Below, one piece after another: positions 1-15,100 of a stretch of 64,000 bases of DNA; position 1 is the first letter of the stretch; each line of letters opens with the position of its first letter. The translations under genes and the position numbers were made by a program. The notes below the pieces were generated by a model. It was given only the letters and a program-made list of their open reading frames with translations. It was not told where the DNA came from and made no database searches. Source of the DNA: Serilophus lunatus (lineage: Eukaryota; Chordata; Aves; Passeriformes; Eurylaimidae); assembly GCA_013399895.1 (NCBI GenBank), contig VXBA01000138.1, positions 697,499-761,498 of the forward strand. Reading direction: 5' to 3'.

Positions 1-2963
1 CCAGTGAGTCACTGGTATGACATTTTCAGCAAGAGTCTGTTGTAAATCCAGAGTGTCCTGATGCTATTCCTTCTCCAAATTATTATGTAGATTAACAGAC
101 TGAAGCAGTTCCTTGTTGAATAACACAACATACTCTGTTGGAACTTTCACATTCTGACAGCCGTGAAGAAGTTTCAAGCAGCATTTTTAACCCCCTCTCC
201 CAAATTTGCCAGCAAGCCAAAAGCTCAGCTGTTAAAGCACAGCAGCACTTTCCCAGCCATGGCATAAAGAAAACAGCTGTTTATTAGGCTTGTGTTCTGT
301 AGTGTATACAAACAGTTCAGAGAGTGACAAAGCGCCTTTGCACTGCACAAACACTGAGAGAGCAAAAAGAAAACGAAAACAAGGCATTAAACAAAGAGAG
401 GATGTGTACAATGGAACAGGCACAAGTTACTTTTTTTCTTTTTCTTTTTTGTGCTAAAAACAGAACACAGTGCTTATCTTTGTGAGACACTACTCATCAA
501 AGCCTGAATAAACCGGAGGTTAAGAATATCAGCATCATTAAAGCTTCTTCCAACTTTCAGTTCTTTATCTAGATACATTTTTTCCTGATATTATTTACTT
601 CAGAAACTAAGTCTTCTCCCAGAGAAAAAAAATATCCAACAGAAGTAGACCTTAGGTGGACCCTGTAAGTGAGAAATGATCAGACTTAGTCCTAGTGACC
701 CATCCCAGTTAAAAGTGTCCTGAAAGAAAAATGTGAAACACTGAAGCTAAGAATTTGGTCAACCAAAACTTCAATAACTTTGAAGCTTTTTAAATTCCAG
801 CTCCTGTAAAAGGCTGAACAAATTCCTACAATAATGTTTCCTAACAATGAAACATAATATTGCCTGGAGTTATGTGGAGTGTACAATAATTTGCAACAAA
901 TAGAAAACAGTGCCCACCAGTGCAGGTCAATTAAGGAGTTTTCTTTCCAGAACTGCCATTCATTTAACCAAACTAAATGTGCTGTTCTGTCATGTCTTAT
1001 CATTACATTGAAATTAAACCTTGAATAACGTTTGTAATAAGACTGACATGTGGCAAAAATACAGTCTGACCTAAAACCAGCATGATTTCACAACAGGGTT
1101 CTTTCTACTTGCATCACAGGATTCTATTATTACAAATACTTATACATGGAAGTTTCTCATCATGTAGGATAAAGACTCCTCTGTAAATGTATCAGAATTT
1201 CCTTGTAAATTACCAAAATCTTATCAAGACAATAATATAATAGAACTTCAGGATAGATTTGCAGATACAATAAAGAAATTAATATGTCTATGATTTTAGG
1301 TATTTTCTAAAAACATCTATAGACATAAGAGTCGCAATGTACAGAAAACATAGGGAATGTGCTTAGAAGAAAAAATCCAATATTTCTAATATTAATGTTA
1401 TGTTACATTTGTGAGTGAAAAATAAGAACTAAAATCTAACTAATTTGAGTTCTGTTCCAGCACAGGTAATTTTAACTTCTCAGTGACTAAAATATATCAT
1501 TTTCACCTCCAAGAATATTTCATGATTTGTTGGATCTGATGAAAACAAAAGCCTCCTCTCTGACCATTTTAGTGGTGTTGGTGAGCAGCTGCTGGCTCTG
1601 GAACTGGTAGCACCTGAACTTGGCAAAAAATAGCTATGTACAGTGTTCTGTATGTGATTAACAATTGCCTTACATAACTGGCACTGACATCCTTTCTTCC
1701 TACCAAAACCAACTACCTTAATGCATACTGGAATTACGTTTTCCTTTCTCACAGTCAAGTCACAGAAGTTACTCATACTATTATTATTATTGATAACTGA
1801 AACCAAGTATTTTACCCTTGTGCCACTTTCAATTTATGAGCCCCATTTAAAGATAAAATCAAATCAACTGTATGACCTTGCACTTCATTGGAGATTTCTG
1901 CCAGTTGCTCTTGCTGTATTTTCAAGGTGTCATGTAGTTCATAATATTTAATTGTTTGGTCTCTTCAGTATTAGCAGGTGCCTCCCATGTTGTGTCAATC
2001 TCATGCCTTTCCTGCTTCTTTAATGAAAATATTAAAACAAGATTAGCCAAAAAGCTGTCCCTAAGGAACTCCATTAGTAAACTCTTCACTCTGAATGTTT
2101 CCTATCCATTACTAGGAACCGTAACTTCTCTTTTGTCTAGTCCATCATACCTTACCTTCTCTTCTACTAATCTCCATTTTTGTTAGCTTAAGTGATAATT
2201 TATTATATGGAATTTTTTTCAGCTAAATAAATAGTCTGAAGTCTCATTAGAAAGGTTTACATTTCACAAGGTGCTTTTGAAAGCCTGTGCTTTATTTTCC
2301 TCAATTTTTCAGCAATTGGTCTATAGCCATGTTTTTCCATCCAAGCTCATAATGCTCATAAGACCATAGTTCACTCTGCCCCCGCTTTCTTACCTAACAG
2401 ACATTCTGAAAATGTTGCCCTGCATGTACCAAGCTATTTTATCTAGAAACAAAACAAAAAATTTGTAACTAGAACAAGAACAATTCATCTTGCCTTTTTA
2501 GAGAAAAGAATAATTTATGATGTGTTCTAATAGTTTCAAGCAGTCATCTAAGCCTCTAAGAAGAGTTATAACCCTGAATAAAATGGTTATTTTAGAGTAA
2601 TGATGCTTGCTCAGCAATTACTAGCAAATGCATATTAGTAGAAATGCTCTGCAGAGTTAAGAGCCCATGGATGTGCTCGTCTAAAAAAAAAAAAAACCTA
2701 ACATGGTGACACCTGCACTGCGTCTTTACAATCCTTATGCATTCTATCTGTATACAGGGATTTAGAGACATATCTAGACCACCTCAGACTTTGAAAGAGA
2801 TCACTTTTTTGACCAAAAACGTACAGCTTAGCCCACCAGAAGCAGGCAACAACTATACATAGGTAGAGTTCCAAGCTTACTACATTTCTCTGTCTTACAA
2901 ACTGTGTTGCACCAGGTTTTAGATTTTTTCCTGTTATGACTGTTATTATGAATTTCATTTCAG
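1..2963 (+). other. LIPC: Presumed LIPC intron 1 (3' part)
   Basis: AT-rich sequence with no open frame resembling a lipase signal-peptide exon. Exon 1 therefore lies to the left of the window. Only short homopolymers were seen, such as a 14-A run near 2684. I see no other gene. Confidence 0.6.
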
Positions 2964-3151
2964 AGGCACTGGGATCACAGAGTGAACACAGTAGAACAAG
3001 GAAAGATCAGAAAAACTTAGGAACCAAATTTCGACTCTATACAGATACAACTGAAGGCGACTGTCAAATTTTTTTTAATCAGTTGGAGACTCTTGACAAA
3101 TGCAGTTTCAATGCCTCTCTTCCTCTGGTGATGATAGTCCATGGCTGGTCG
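2964..3151 (+). CDS. LIPC: LIPC exon 2 (N-terminal lipase domain)
   Basis: The acceptor is ttcatttcag and the donor is tcg|gtatga. The exon starts with the last two bases of a split codon and ends in phase 0. It encodes the mature N-terminus, the sequon FNAS and the strand ending LVMIVHGWS, whose HGW loop helps form the oxyanion hole in this lipase family. The first 20 or so residues (SQSEHSRTRK) are poorly conserved, as expected for the mature N-terminus. Confidence 0.93.
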
Positions 3152-6100
3152 GTATGAACTCACATTTTATTATTAATTCTAACTACATCCAATCTGATAC
3201 ACTTTTCTTCTCATATGCCACTGCCAAAAGTGACTTCAGTTGCAAGGTTGTGATTGCAAAGATGCTAGATTTCCCTGGTAGCAGGCATTACTAGAAATAG
3301 TGCAAAGTGTATTTTCCCCACATATTCTGAAGGAACAGCCTACAAGCAATTTTTCACATGGGACTCCCATGCCAAGGATTAGATTTAGTCCAAATTTAAG
3401 GCCAGCAGAGCTCAAACAAGCAGCTGAATTAATGTGCTGTACTTCTGGAAGACTGAATACCAGTTCCATTTATCTGATATGTTCACTGCCAGATATTTAG
3501 AGACTTCTTAAAAAGCCCACACAATCTCCCCACATCTTTCTCACAGATACACTTTTAAACAGGACTTTGCCATAAGCCCCTTCAGCTGAAAGCAAAGCCT
3601 TCATCATCAAGGAATTATAACTGAACTACTTCCAGTTAGATTTTTCATGGTGGATTGGTCATCAGCTTCTCTATTGAAAAAGAAACAAAAGACTGGATAA
3701 GAAATTATGTCATTTTAACAGATCTTTAATTCTCATAGAGCTAATGTCATCACGTAAGGTGTCAAAATGGATCTTTCTTGCAAATCTGTAGAGAATATGT
3801 AGAGAAACTTTGAACACCACCTTGATGCATATGATTTTCTTAACAAGTAAGAGCAGGGTGAAGTATTACCCTGGACTACTTTATCCAAGCCTCACAAATA
3901 AGGATTTGTTCAAAACCTACACCCTCCTCAAAGACAAACCACAGGTCTGGAGCTGCTGCCATTGAAGTTCACCATTCATATTAACTTCATTTGCAGAGGT
4001 GTTGGGGTCTTAGAGGAGTATGTATGGAAACAGAGACCTGAGACTCCCAGGTCTGTTTCACCATAAAACATAAGGGTTATTTTATCAATTGAGGAAGTAG
4101 ATGTAACTAGAACAACAGTTAAATCTTACAGGTTAAATAATAGTTCTAGTTCATCAGATCAGAAACTTGCTTTAATGCAAGAAAAATGTGATCAGGTGTT
4201 CAAAAAAGAATGACTCAAAAAAAGCAGCTCTCAAAATGGAATAGCTATAGAAGATGAATGTCCACAGGTCTGCAATTCTCCATCTTCCCTCTCCAACTTT
4301 TAGCTTGCAGGAACAGCTGCTCTTGAATGACATCAGAAATTTTCTAGGCATTTCCTTTTTAATCCGTAATGCTAATCATCTCCAGATGAGTTAAAATATT
4401 TTGGGATTTCATTTTCACTGATAAGTGTTCATATTACAAAACATACACCGCTATACATTTATTTTATTGATTTTTAATTTTTAGCACACCATACCCCAAA
4501 GACTCTCAGTACTGAAGCAGGCTGAAACCCCTAAAATCTAGTTATCAGTATTAATCCTTCCTCATTCATATTATGTTTTCTGTTTCCTTGAGCTTTTCAC
4601 AAGAAATATTTGGCAGAGATTGCTTTTCTTAATCGTTTTCTTACTAGTTTTGGTTTCTTTTAATGTAACAGGTGGATGGGTTATTAGAAGGTTGGATTTG
4701 GAAAATGGCAGCAGCTCTGAAGTCTCAGCATAAACCAATGAATGTGATCATTGCAGACTGGCTGACGTTGGCTCACCAGCACTATCCCATTGCTGTACAG
4801 AACACACGCCATGTAGGACAGGAGATAGCAGAATTCCTGGAATGGCTGGAGGTAAGAGGCTGCAGATCTGGAAAACGTTTCTCTGGAAAAGACCTATTCC
4901 ACTGTTCTTATGCTTCTACAACCTTTCCAAAATACTATGCTGGCTAATGCTGTTTATTTCAGTCACATTTCTTTAATAAAGTGCAAATTTTTCTTCCATA
5001 AACTTTCATACGACTCCAAAAACTTTCACCATGCAATAGAAAAAAGCAAGTGGTCTTGTTTATTAAAATATTTTTATATATCTTTAGAGGTGAGACAATT
5101 TCCTGCTACTTTAGCTTTTCCATTAGCTGTAGACAGCTGACACAGTCCCCCACTTTGAAAGCAGGCAGACATTATCACTTGCAAATTAGTTCAGTGAACT
5201 GGATTTATGTTATCTATGCTTTACTTCTGCTTTTAATGCACAATGTGGTCATGACACTGTGTCTGATTTTTGCCACAGTTTCCCACAGATTATACGAAAA
5301 TAATGGCTTAAAGATCCAGTATGTAAAGGGAGACCTTTCAAGAGGACAGATGTGCTTCACAAGGCAGATGACACAGAGGCAGAAGCAAATACAGAGACAC
5401 ACACTAATGCAGTGACTACTTATCAAAACTCCTGCTCCATGGGGAGCAGTGGCCATGGCTGAATTGAAAAGGCTCCAGACAAGTCTGCAAGGGATCACTG
5501 ATTTCCAGTGAGATTTAAGAAAAGGCAGAAGACAAACACTAGAATGAGAGTCACTCATACAAACCAGGAACCCTAAACAAGTCATACTGCATCAACCTCC
5601 AATGCTAATTCAAGCTACCTAATTCGAAATTAAATTACACTTCTGTACCTGACAATGAATTTTTCAATACATTAATTTCAATGAGGTGGAAGAGAAATAC
5701 AATGCAAAGCTGAAAGATTTGTAGCAGATACCACTGAAATTCTGAGCTGTTTCCAACAGGACTGGCAGGGCTGGAAGAAGGTGTCAGATACCATGGCCAG
5801 TTAGGGACAACAGCCACAAAAGAGAAGGTGGAAGAGTCAGAGCCACTATTTTTCATTGTGACATTACAAGAAACCTTAGCTCTTGGTCAAATGTAGTTTG
5901 AGTTGCTGGAACCTAAAGTAATTTTTTTAAGCTGTTAATTATTGAATGAATCGAACAGTGGAATTTGTTCAGTTCCCAGGAGGACATCACAATGTCAACA
6001 ATAAAGACTGTGATTTCTCTAGTACCAACAAACAAATTCAGGCTTGAATAAATGACTCCTGGCTCCAGCATTGTAGGTAGCTTCTCTTATACCATGGAAT

Positions 6101-9100
6101 GTTCCAGAATTTAAATGAAACATAATTTTTCACAGCATTAATTGAGTGTGTTCAACTGCTAAACTTTCCTTTTTTTGAGAAGCACCTCTCCTGAGTTTGA
6201 CAGTTAAAACTCCCTTCATTCCAGCTCCCATAGCTATCTTTTTGCTATGCTTCTGTCTGCTTATAGGCAGTTGATTATTTGAAATAGTCTCAATGGATGT
6301 AACAAAAACTGCAGTGCTGCACAATGTTTTAATTAAGAACAAACAATAAATAAATATTAGAGCATTAATAGGGTATGATCAGTAGCAACCTCAATAGCAC
6401 CCTCTCAACACCACCTGACAAGAAGAATTGGTTGGATTTCGTGATTTCTAGGAGCTGTCTCTCTCAAAAGAATCTTGCCAAGTTTCACCTCATCTTCAGA
6501 AGAGATGGGTAACCAGATCCATCACAGTGGCACAGCCACTCCACTGGGACAGGCAATATCCACAAAGAAATTAAAAGAGAGGTTTGCCTTTCCTGCAGGA
6601 AAAATATGCCACATTTTTCTTTACAAGTCATAAAAACTGTAAGCCTTGCAGCTCTGGTGAAATGCTTAAGATGTACATAGTATTGATTGGGTAGAAAGAA
6701 GAGCCTAAGGCAAATTCTGCTTCAATAGGATCAGAGACTCTGCTTTGTATGAATCAGTCCAAAAAATATCAGAGCCATATCACTTAACATGTCTGATCAA
6801 TGTTTTGATACCTTTTCTTCTAATTTGGTTTGTGTTAGTACCCATAGGGAATTGTTTTACCCCGAATTAAAGGACAGATATTCATTTCATAGTAACAGGA
6901 AAGTCAGATGCTGCAGACAAAAGGCAATGTACATTTGCATCACTTGCATCAAACAACAAGAAAAATCCTACTATCTGTGTTGATGGTTTTCCTGTGCACA
7001 GCAGATAAGTAGAAGTGCCCAGCTATGTGGCATTTTCCTGCTGCATGAAAAGGAAGCAAGGAGTAACAGTCAATGAAAAAATTTAGTGTATGATTCATGC
7101 ACCTCATTTGACAACCATCATCAATATATCAGTTTCTTATGTTATAATTCATGGTATTCCTAACTTGTAATAAGTATTTCACCATTTAATTTTTACACTT
7201 TCTGCGTCTAAATCAAGTTGCCACTATCTTCCAGGAATCCATTCAGTTTTCCAGAAGCAATGCTCATCTAATTGGGTACAGCCTAGGAGCTCATGTTTCA
7301 GGATTTGCTGGAAGTTATATCAGTGGTACAAAAAAGATTGGAAGAATTACAGGTAAAAGATTTACACATTTAAGATATAACAGTCAACTAAATCAAGTTA
7401 CACATATCAATGTCATGTTGACAATTAGGTGTTGAATAAGCAATATTCACCACAGTTTAGAAGTTTCATCCCATTGGTTTAGAAACTAGATTTAGAAAAT
7501 TTAATGAAAACATTTTTCAAAATTAAATCTTATAGTGCTTCTATCTTTGATCTTTTCTATCTCAGTCCGAATTATGATATACAGAATATACAAATATAGG
7601 GAATACAAATCATAAACCAAAGCTACATGTTGCTTGAATTTATCTTGTATCCATTCCCAGTAACATGTGAAACTAAATGTTAACCACCGTCTTGACCCAA
7701 AGTCGCTCAAATACACCATTCATTGTTAGCAAGTCATTTAAAAAAATACATAAAGGAAGCTGTCTAGCTGTGCTTGAGCTTTCATTTGTGGTACAGTGCT
7801 CACACCAAGGCAGTCCTCCTCTTGCAAAAATGATAGTTCTGGATTACTTTTTACAAGAAGCATATCATTAGAGTATTCCTAATAGAGGCTTAAAATAAAC
7901 AAAGTGAACCCTAGCACTTCATTGTTTTGAATAATGGCATTCTGAACCTTCTGTAATGTTTTGCAACTGTACTTATTCTGAGTGTAATGAAAATACACTC
8001 ATAATGTTATTGATATACTGCATGCAGTACCTCAACTAATACATAGTGACAGCTTGAAGAAGGCAACAAACAAAACCAAAACAAGGCCCACATCAACTAC
8101 CCTTTTTAATTTATCAGATTTAGGAGTGAGGCAAATATACATGATATACTTTGAACTCACAATTGTGACCTTGGATTCATTGCCACATACCAGTCTCATA
8201 CAGAACCAGCTCTTGTGGCACTGCCTGCATGACAAGAAACTGATTTTACAAAATGTGTTGTGACATTACACATGTATGCACTGAAGGACTTCAGTTTCCC
8301 AGTACTGCTTATTCAAACATAAAACCTTGATAATGGAGAAGTAAAAAAACATTAGAACACTTTTTTTTTTTAAACAGCTATATTCATTCTTCAACAAAAG
8401 TTATTCAGATTGTAACAATAAGCTCCACACATTGACAATGATAAAAGTTAGCAAAACTAAAAGTAAATGTTTCCCTTCAGGGTGACTTCCCTACTTGCAG
8501 CCTACATTATTAGCCTTGTCTGTACTATTATTCCATAGTACCAACTGAAGAATATAATTTTTAGAAGCTTGTCCTCGAAACTGAATGCAGCTTTAAATTA
8601 ACCACGAAGTTCTCTTTCATAAATCAATTCCTAGCCAAGAGGAGCACTATACCAAAAAATCTAGCAAACAAAAGCCAGCAAGACTCCCTAAGTGGAACAC
8701 TATTTTTCTGAATACTACAATAATCTGTCTTGAAGACTTTTCAAGTTGAAAAGTTATAATGAAAAAAAATCTAACAAACATACAGCCCTTTTCGGCATTA
8801 AGTGAAGCTTTACAAAGTTTCAGGTTCCAAATGCAGGCTAAAAGTCAACCTTGTTATGCGACTGGTGCTTACAAAAGGGCCTCAAACACACGACCTCTAG
8901 AGTTTGAAGGAGCAACATTACGTAAGTGTCCCTGCAGTGACACCACGGCAGCAAGCACGGTTTGTCCATGACAAACACATCTATCTCCAGGCCTGTGTCC
9001 TTGTGCAGGCAGCAGTTACTGTTTATTATAGTGCCTGTGTTTGCTTTACTTTCTAGTGTAACCACATACCCTCTGCAGGACAAGTGTTCTTAGCATTGTT

Positions 9101-12100
9101 TCCATCACAGAAAGACCTTGCAAAGTACCAGTGCTGCCTGCTTTTAAATGTTTATCACAGACTTTTCTTACAACAGTAGAACAGCCCTTCTGCACTGTAC
9201 GACCATGAGATTATTTGCATTTATTGCAGGCCTTGACCCTGCTGGTCCCTTATTTGAAGGAATGTCACCAACAGACCGTTTATCTCCGGATGATGCAAAC
9301 TTTGTAGATGCAATTCATACCTTCACTAAACAGCACATGGGTCTCAGTGTCGGCATCAAGCAGCCTGTGGCTCACTTTGACTTTTATCCCAACGGAGGCA
9401 CCTTCCAGCCTGGCTGTCACATCCTGCATGTGTACAACCACATTGCACAGTATGGGATCACCGGTAAGGACCAAGGCATAAAGCAGGAGGCAGCATTGCA
9501 GCTGCACTCACAGCACCTCTGGGAAACTACAACACTCTGTGGTCTTAGACAGCGTCTAATGGGAGTTACCACCCCTCGCATGCAAGGACATTTCTTGTCT
9601 AGAAATTGGTTATCTGGTTTTTTGTATGTGCTGAGTTCAAATTGGTTTTGCTTACTCCAGTAAGAAATTGGGCTGTCTAGCCCTTCTGAAAACGAGGCCA
9701 TGAGCATCCTGCTGTCAAGCACCTCTGAATAATTTCAAAAGTATTTGTTTTAGCAGTAGGGGAAGTGAGAAAACTTATTCTAATTAAGCCAGATTCATCT
9801 AGTGTTCCGTTAACTATCTCAAATTGAATAAAACACAGGTCTGTACTACCTACCTCCTTAGTTAACCTTTCCCCAACTCCCTGTCCTTCAGCTGCACAGA
9901 TGATGCTCTCTGGAACCTGACTGACAGTGTTCCAGCCTAGGTTTTATTTATAGAAGCTTATTTCCAATGTACCTAAACACAAAGGTATAGAGAAACTGAT
10001 GCAACATACTGAAAAAAGATAAGGTACTGATGCACAGTGACAACCAGAACTGTTCACTGCAAACCCCCAAAAGAGCACTGCTCACCCAGCACATGGCATT
10101 GTGAAAGTATTTCTCAACCATCATTACATGCTGCCTAAATGGAGGCCTTACTTGTTAGCAAAGAAATCATGACAAACGTGAAACCAAGCATCAGCTCGAA
10201 AGCCAATCAGTGGACATACAAAAACAGTCCATTGTGATAGACCCAAATTTTACAAACTAACTTTTTTAATTTCATGACACCTAACGAAGATAAAAATACT
10301 TCTCATAAAAGTGTATCTATGTATTTAATAACTTTTCAGTATGTTTAACACTTTTTTTCTCCTTTTTTTTCCCAGTAGTAGCTGCAAGCAAAATTCAATT
10401 CAACATCAGAGTTTGTCACTCTGATAGAGACAAAATAGGTTATCACTGCATAACCATCTAAAGCACAACCACTCAGAACGAGACCATTGCCTTTAATTTA
10501 GCATGATCTGAAAGACTGCATATCACCTCATATTGTATTTTATATTGACCAAAAGCCCCAGGACAATGAACTCAAGGGTCATGTTTACAGTTTGATACAG
10601 TCAGACTAAAGAACTTTAAGCAGCAAATTATTCAATTTTATTATGATGGATTTTCAGCCATGTTATTTTTGAATGATCCTAAAAGTAAAATTGCTACAAT
10701 GTATGATTTTTGAGGCAAAATCATGATGTAAAGGTAGTAATGGAGACGTGGGGGGGAAACAGTAACCTATATTTATAGTTAGAGTACTCTGCAGCTGAAA
10801 TGGCAAAAAGGAGCAAGTGCATGTAACATTTTGTTTGCATTTTTTCAGGCATCACTCAAACTGTGAAATGTGCCCATGAGAGGTCAGTTCATTTGTTCAT
10901 TGACTCTCTTCTGCACAAGGACAAGCAAAGCACAGCTTACGGGTGCAATGACATCAACACTTTCAACAAAGGATTGTGCCTCAGCTGTAGGAAGAATCGG
11001 TGCAACACCCTAGGCTACAACATCAGGGAGGAAAGAGTGCCAAAAAGCAGACAACTCTTTCTGAAAACAAGAGCACATATGCCCTTCAAAGGTTTGTGGG
11101 AATGCTTGTTACAGTGCCCAGATTGATCACGAAACGGGAGAATGAGTGATCCTATTTACTCACTCACTAAAGCTTATAAAATCTGTGGGAATAATCAATT
11201 TGCTGAGACAACTGACAATCCCAGTAGGCCATCTTGATGCACTTTCATCAAGATCCTGGTTCTTAATATTTCTGTGGGAAAAAGCATGCTGCATGCCTGC
11301 CCCAGGCTAACCATGGATCCAGGGCCTGGGGTCCTGATCTGCAGGATTTTCCTACAACTGGCCTGTGAGGGTTTGTTGTAACATAAGCAGGCATACAGCC
11401 AAGACAAAAAAAGCAGCCTAATTGTTCTGGGAGGCCTGTAAAACAGCCTGTTCCAAGTTTGCCCAAATTTCATCTGCAATTAGTCTGTGAGATGACACAT
11501 AAATTGCTACTTTTCAAACTATGGGCAGACAACAGAATAGCATGGACTTGTACAGGACAGAACTGTAACACTAAAATAAAGACTGGCACTCCAGCTTTAG
11601 CTCTACTAAATTACTTTATCGAGATGCAAACTAACAATTTCCTGAGCTCAGGGAGACAGTCAGTGTGGTGTCTTGGCCGTACGATCAGACAGAGGGGACA
11701 GAGCCTGACAGGGAAGCAGGGCCTTTCTGCCAGTCTCCACTACACCCGGCTGCCAGAGATGGCTGCTGGTGAGCACACATTCACTCACCAGTGGCAAGGT
11801 TTGCGTACATTTTAACGCAAGAATAAGCAGGACTCTGTGGGACTACCAGCAGGGACACGCTTCTTCCAAGGGGCTTTCAGTGCAGGGACTCCTGGCACAC
11901 GGCCCTGCTCCTCACCACCTCATTGCCCGGCTGCCCGTGGGGCAGGTGGGGAGTAAGGGTGTGGGGCAGCCTGGGCAGGGCTCCCATCGGAGCCGCAGGT
12001 CACACCCATGGAGGAGAGTCCCCCCAGGTGGAGGCGCTGCCAGGCCCCTGTGGCTCCCAGCACCGCCCTGGCACAGGGATCCCCCTCCCGCCGCCAGGGC

Positions 12101-15100
12101 TGTGCCAGGCCGGAGCCTCCCTCCTGCTGGGAAGGCTCGGTTCGCTTGTCCCTCACCCTGGACTCGGGGCTTGGGAAGCACTTTGTACGGCCACAGTGCA
12201 CCCCTGGCACGGACACCAAAGGGCCTTGCAGTCCTGAGGAGACACAGCTTGCATTATACAGCTCCTTTCCTCACAGCGTCCAGTTGTTCAGCTGCAATAT
12301 CACAAAATTAATTAAAAAAAAAATTCAGGTAGTTTTAAAATAATTTTTGAAGTGTTCCTGTAGCACAGCTGTGAAATACTCAGTGATGACTCCAGAGGGG
12401 TCTCCTCTGAAACTCAGAGCAGATGAAGCTCCTGAATCTCTTCTTAATATTGGTTAAAATGGCTCAGGAGGTTATTTGAAGTAGATTTAAAAATTCTAAA
12501 GGCTGTGTCTAGTTCCCAATGTTACCTTACTACAGTACAGTCAGGTCCTCATCAGAATCAGGGAAGTGACTGGCTCTGGGGACACAGTGTCCACCGCCAC
12601 CACACCTGGGCATGGAGATGTGACCCCTGTGTTGCATTCAATGGATATGCAGCAGCTCATGCTGAAACAGCTGTCTCCTGTTGGCTTTGATTTCAATTTA
12701 AACATGTTGCATTTTTATGCTTGGAACTGATTTGGTGTCAAAAAACCATCCTTGGTGCATATGCAGATAACAGCGCCCCAGACAACGGTCTCCTTTCACA
12801 GAAGTTCCCAAACAAAGCTGTGACTGTGGGAGGGTGCTTACAAAGTCATCTTTGTAAGGCTTTTAAAAAAATGTTTGAAGATCGTGTGAGAAGCCCAAAC
12901 AGAAGAAATTTGAGAAACTCAGCATTACACTTCACAATCCTCTGCATCAACATAAAACCTGGCATTTCATTTTCAAGATAATGGCATTATATTCTGGAGT
13001 GTACATTAATCCAGTTCAAACAAAAAACAGTTGTTACAAAGAAGTTAACATATGAAATAAAGCTGTGATGGGACCCTGAGTCAGAGTTTTTACATGAACA
13101 TGCTCACTGTTTTCCTTAACGTGAGCTCCATAACCACGACAAAAGCTTAGGCTGTATCTGAACATACAGAGTTGTTATAAAGAAAAAAATTCTATTTGTG
13201 CATACACAGAAAAAGATGATTCCCTTGGCAGTATGATGAAGACATTCTCAGATGTAATGACGATTGAAGTGGATGAAGAGACTATACTGAAAAACTAGCG
13301 TGCAATAATGTTCCTTCACACCTAAACGTGACCCTTCCAACTCAGCATATTCTGTGAAATCTAACAGTTTTGTCTAGAATGACCAGATAAGAGAGTATTG
13401 GACACTCAAATCTAGCTGAGAATATGTAACTACACTTGCTCTAACTATTTGTTGTAAGTTTTGTTTTTTTCACAATTTCAAAATATCAAACTGCTCATAA
13501 TCAGCACAGTGATGATTTCTTAGGTGTTCTTCATTCTGACAATATTGAGTTCAGACTTTCCTAAACACTGTTCTTCTAGAAACCCAGCAAATCTTGAAGC
13601 ATTAATGACATCTTTCTCATAGTAATGTGCTTGAACAAAGTTGTATTGTTAACAGATGCGTGTTAAGCACAATGTATCATTATGCAGTCGAGGAATGTTT
13701 GTGAGCCATCTGTTTTGCGGGGCAGTTTTCTAGTTGATCAGAGAAACGGCCTGACCGCACTGCATAAGGTCTTTGATCTGTGTCATACATCTCCAGTCAT
13801 GCCCAGTCACAAGGATTTGTCTGGTCACTAGATAGAGGGCTTGCCAGAAATTCTAACAATTAAACTTCAGAAAAGCTTAAATATTTCCCACAGAAGAATG
13901 TTTTATCCTAAAAAGAAACTCATCCCAGATTGCCTATTTTCTCCATCCTTTTAAATAGAGCAACAGGGCTTCAAACTCTAAGGAATTAGACAGCACAGCA
14001 ACGATGAGAAAAAAAAAAAAAGATGATGCTTTAATTTCAACAAATTAGTTTGAAAAATAAAATTGAATAAAAATCAAGTTGCTGCTCTGAAAGGCAAAGT
14101 TCTTCTGCCTAAGAAATTATTGCTTCTTTGACCATTAATTTAGTCCCTTTGCAAATTCTTCCTTTCTACAGTGTATCATTACCAGTTCAAGATCCACATC
14201 ATCAATGAAATCCAAGAAAAGTCAATAGACCCAACTTTTACCATGTCTCTGACAGGGACTAAGGAAGATGCTAAAAATCTGCACATCCCACTGTGAGTAT
14301 TGGTATCACCTGTCATCGTGCATGAGAGAAAAGGTGCCAGTTTGCAATACTGTATCACATTGATAATCACTTTATGAGTGAAATGGTTCAGTGCAGCTAA
14401 GTGAAGATGAACTGGAAATTGTCCTCTCTTCACACGTACTCCCTAAAAATAACAACCAGTTTTTACAATGTTCATGTAGTTTTTGCAGAAAAAAAATCTC
14501 TATAAAACAAACAGCAAATTTGGAAGTTTCCTGTCCACTTATGTTTTTGTCTGTCCCATGGCTATGACTGGGAGGACTGATCAATGAAAACACAAAAAGT
14601 CAGCTGTAATTAAGATAAAGAAATTTACCATGATAGACACTATTTGTATTAAAAAAAGCAAAAGTAACAGTGTGGGTCAGCATTTTCTGTAGCAGACAGA
14701 AGATGGAACATAGATGCACCTTTTCTTTTGCTATTAGATACCACTACTATTTCACAAGTTGTTCAAGCTTCTCCCACTTCTGCTTCTTTCCTACCAAGAT
14801 GTCATATATCACCATTTTATGCATCTGGAGGAAGAGTATTCTAGAGACTGTAAAGTTTTGTCCTGGAGATGGAGGAAATAAGAATATTTTTTTCTTTTTT
14901 TCTTTTTTTATTCCATAATAATTAAAAAAGCATTATTCTGGTTTTGTTTTCTATAGAGTTGAAGGTATTGCTGGGAATAAAACCTACTCTTTTCTCATCA
15001 CCCTGGACACTGATATCGGTGACCTAATAATGATCAAGTTCAAATGGGAAGGAACTCCAGTTTGGGAAAATATCTGGGACACGGTACAAACTATAATACC

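Noticed and set aside
5214..5585. A 123-codon - strand open frame in LIPC intron 3
   Set aside because: Composition and lack of any family pattern suggest chance; it overlaps another open frame on the opposite strand.
9464..9663. Extension of LIPC exon 5 reading frame past the splice site
   Set aside because: A strong donor (gtaagg) and resumption of family sequence at 10849 show this is intron.
11769..12311. A 180-codon open frame on the + strand in LIPC intron 6
   Set aside because: GC-rich sequence with long frames on both strands at once. No domain or splice context was seen, so chance is the simplest reading.
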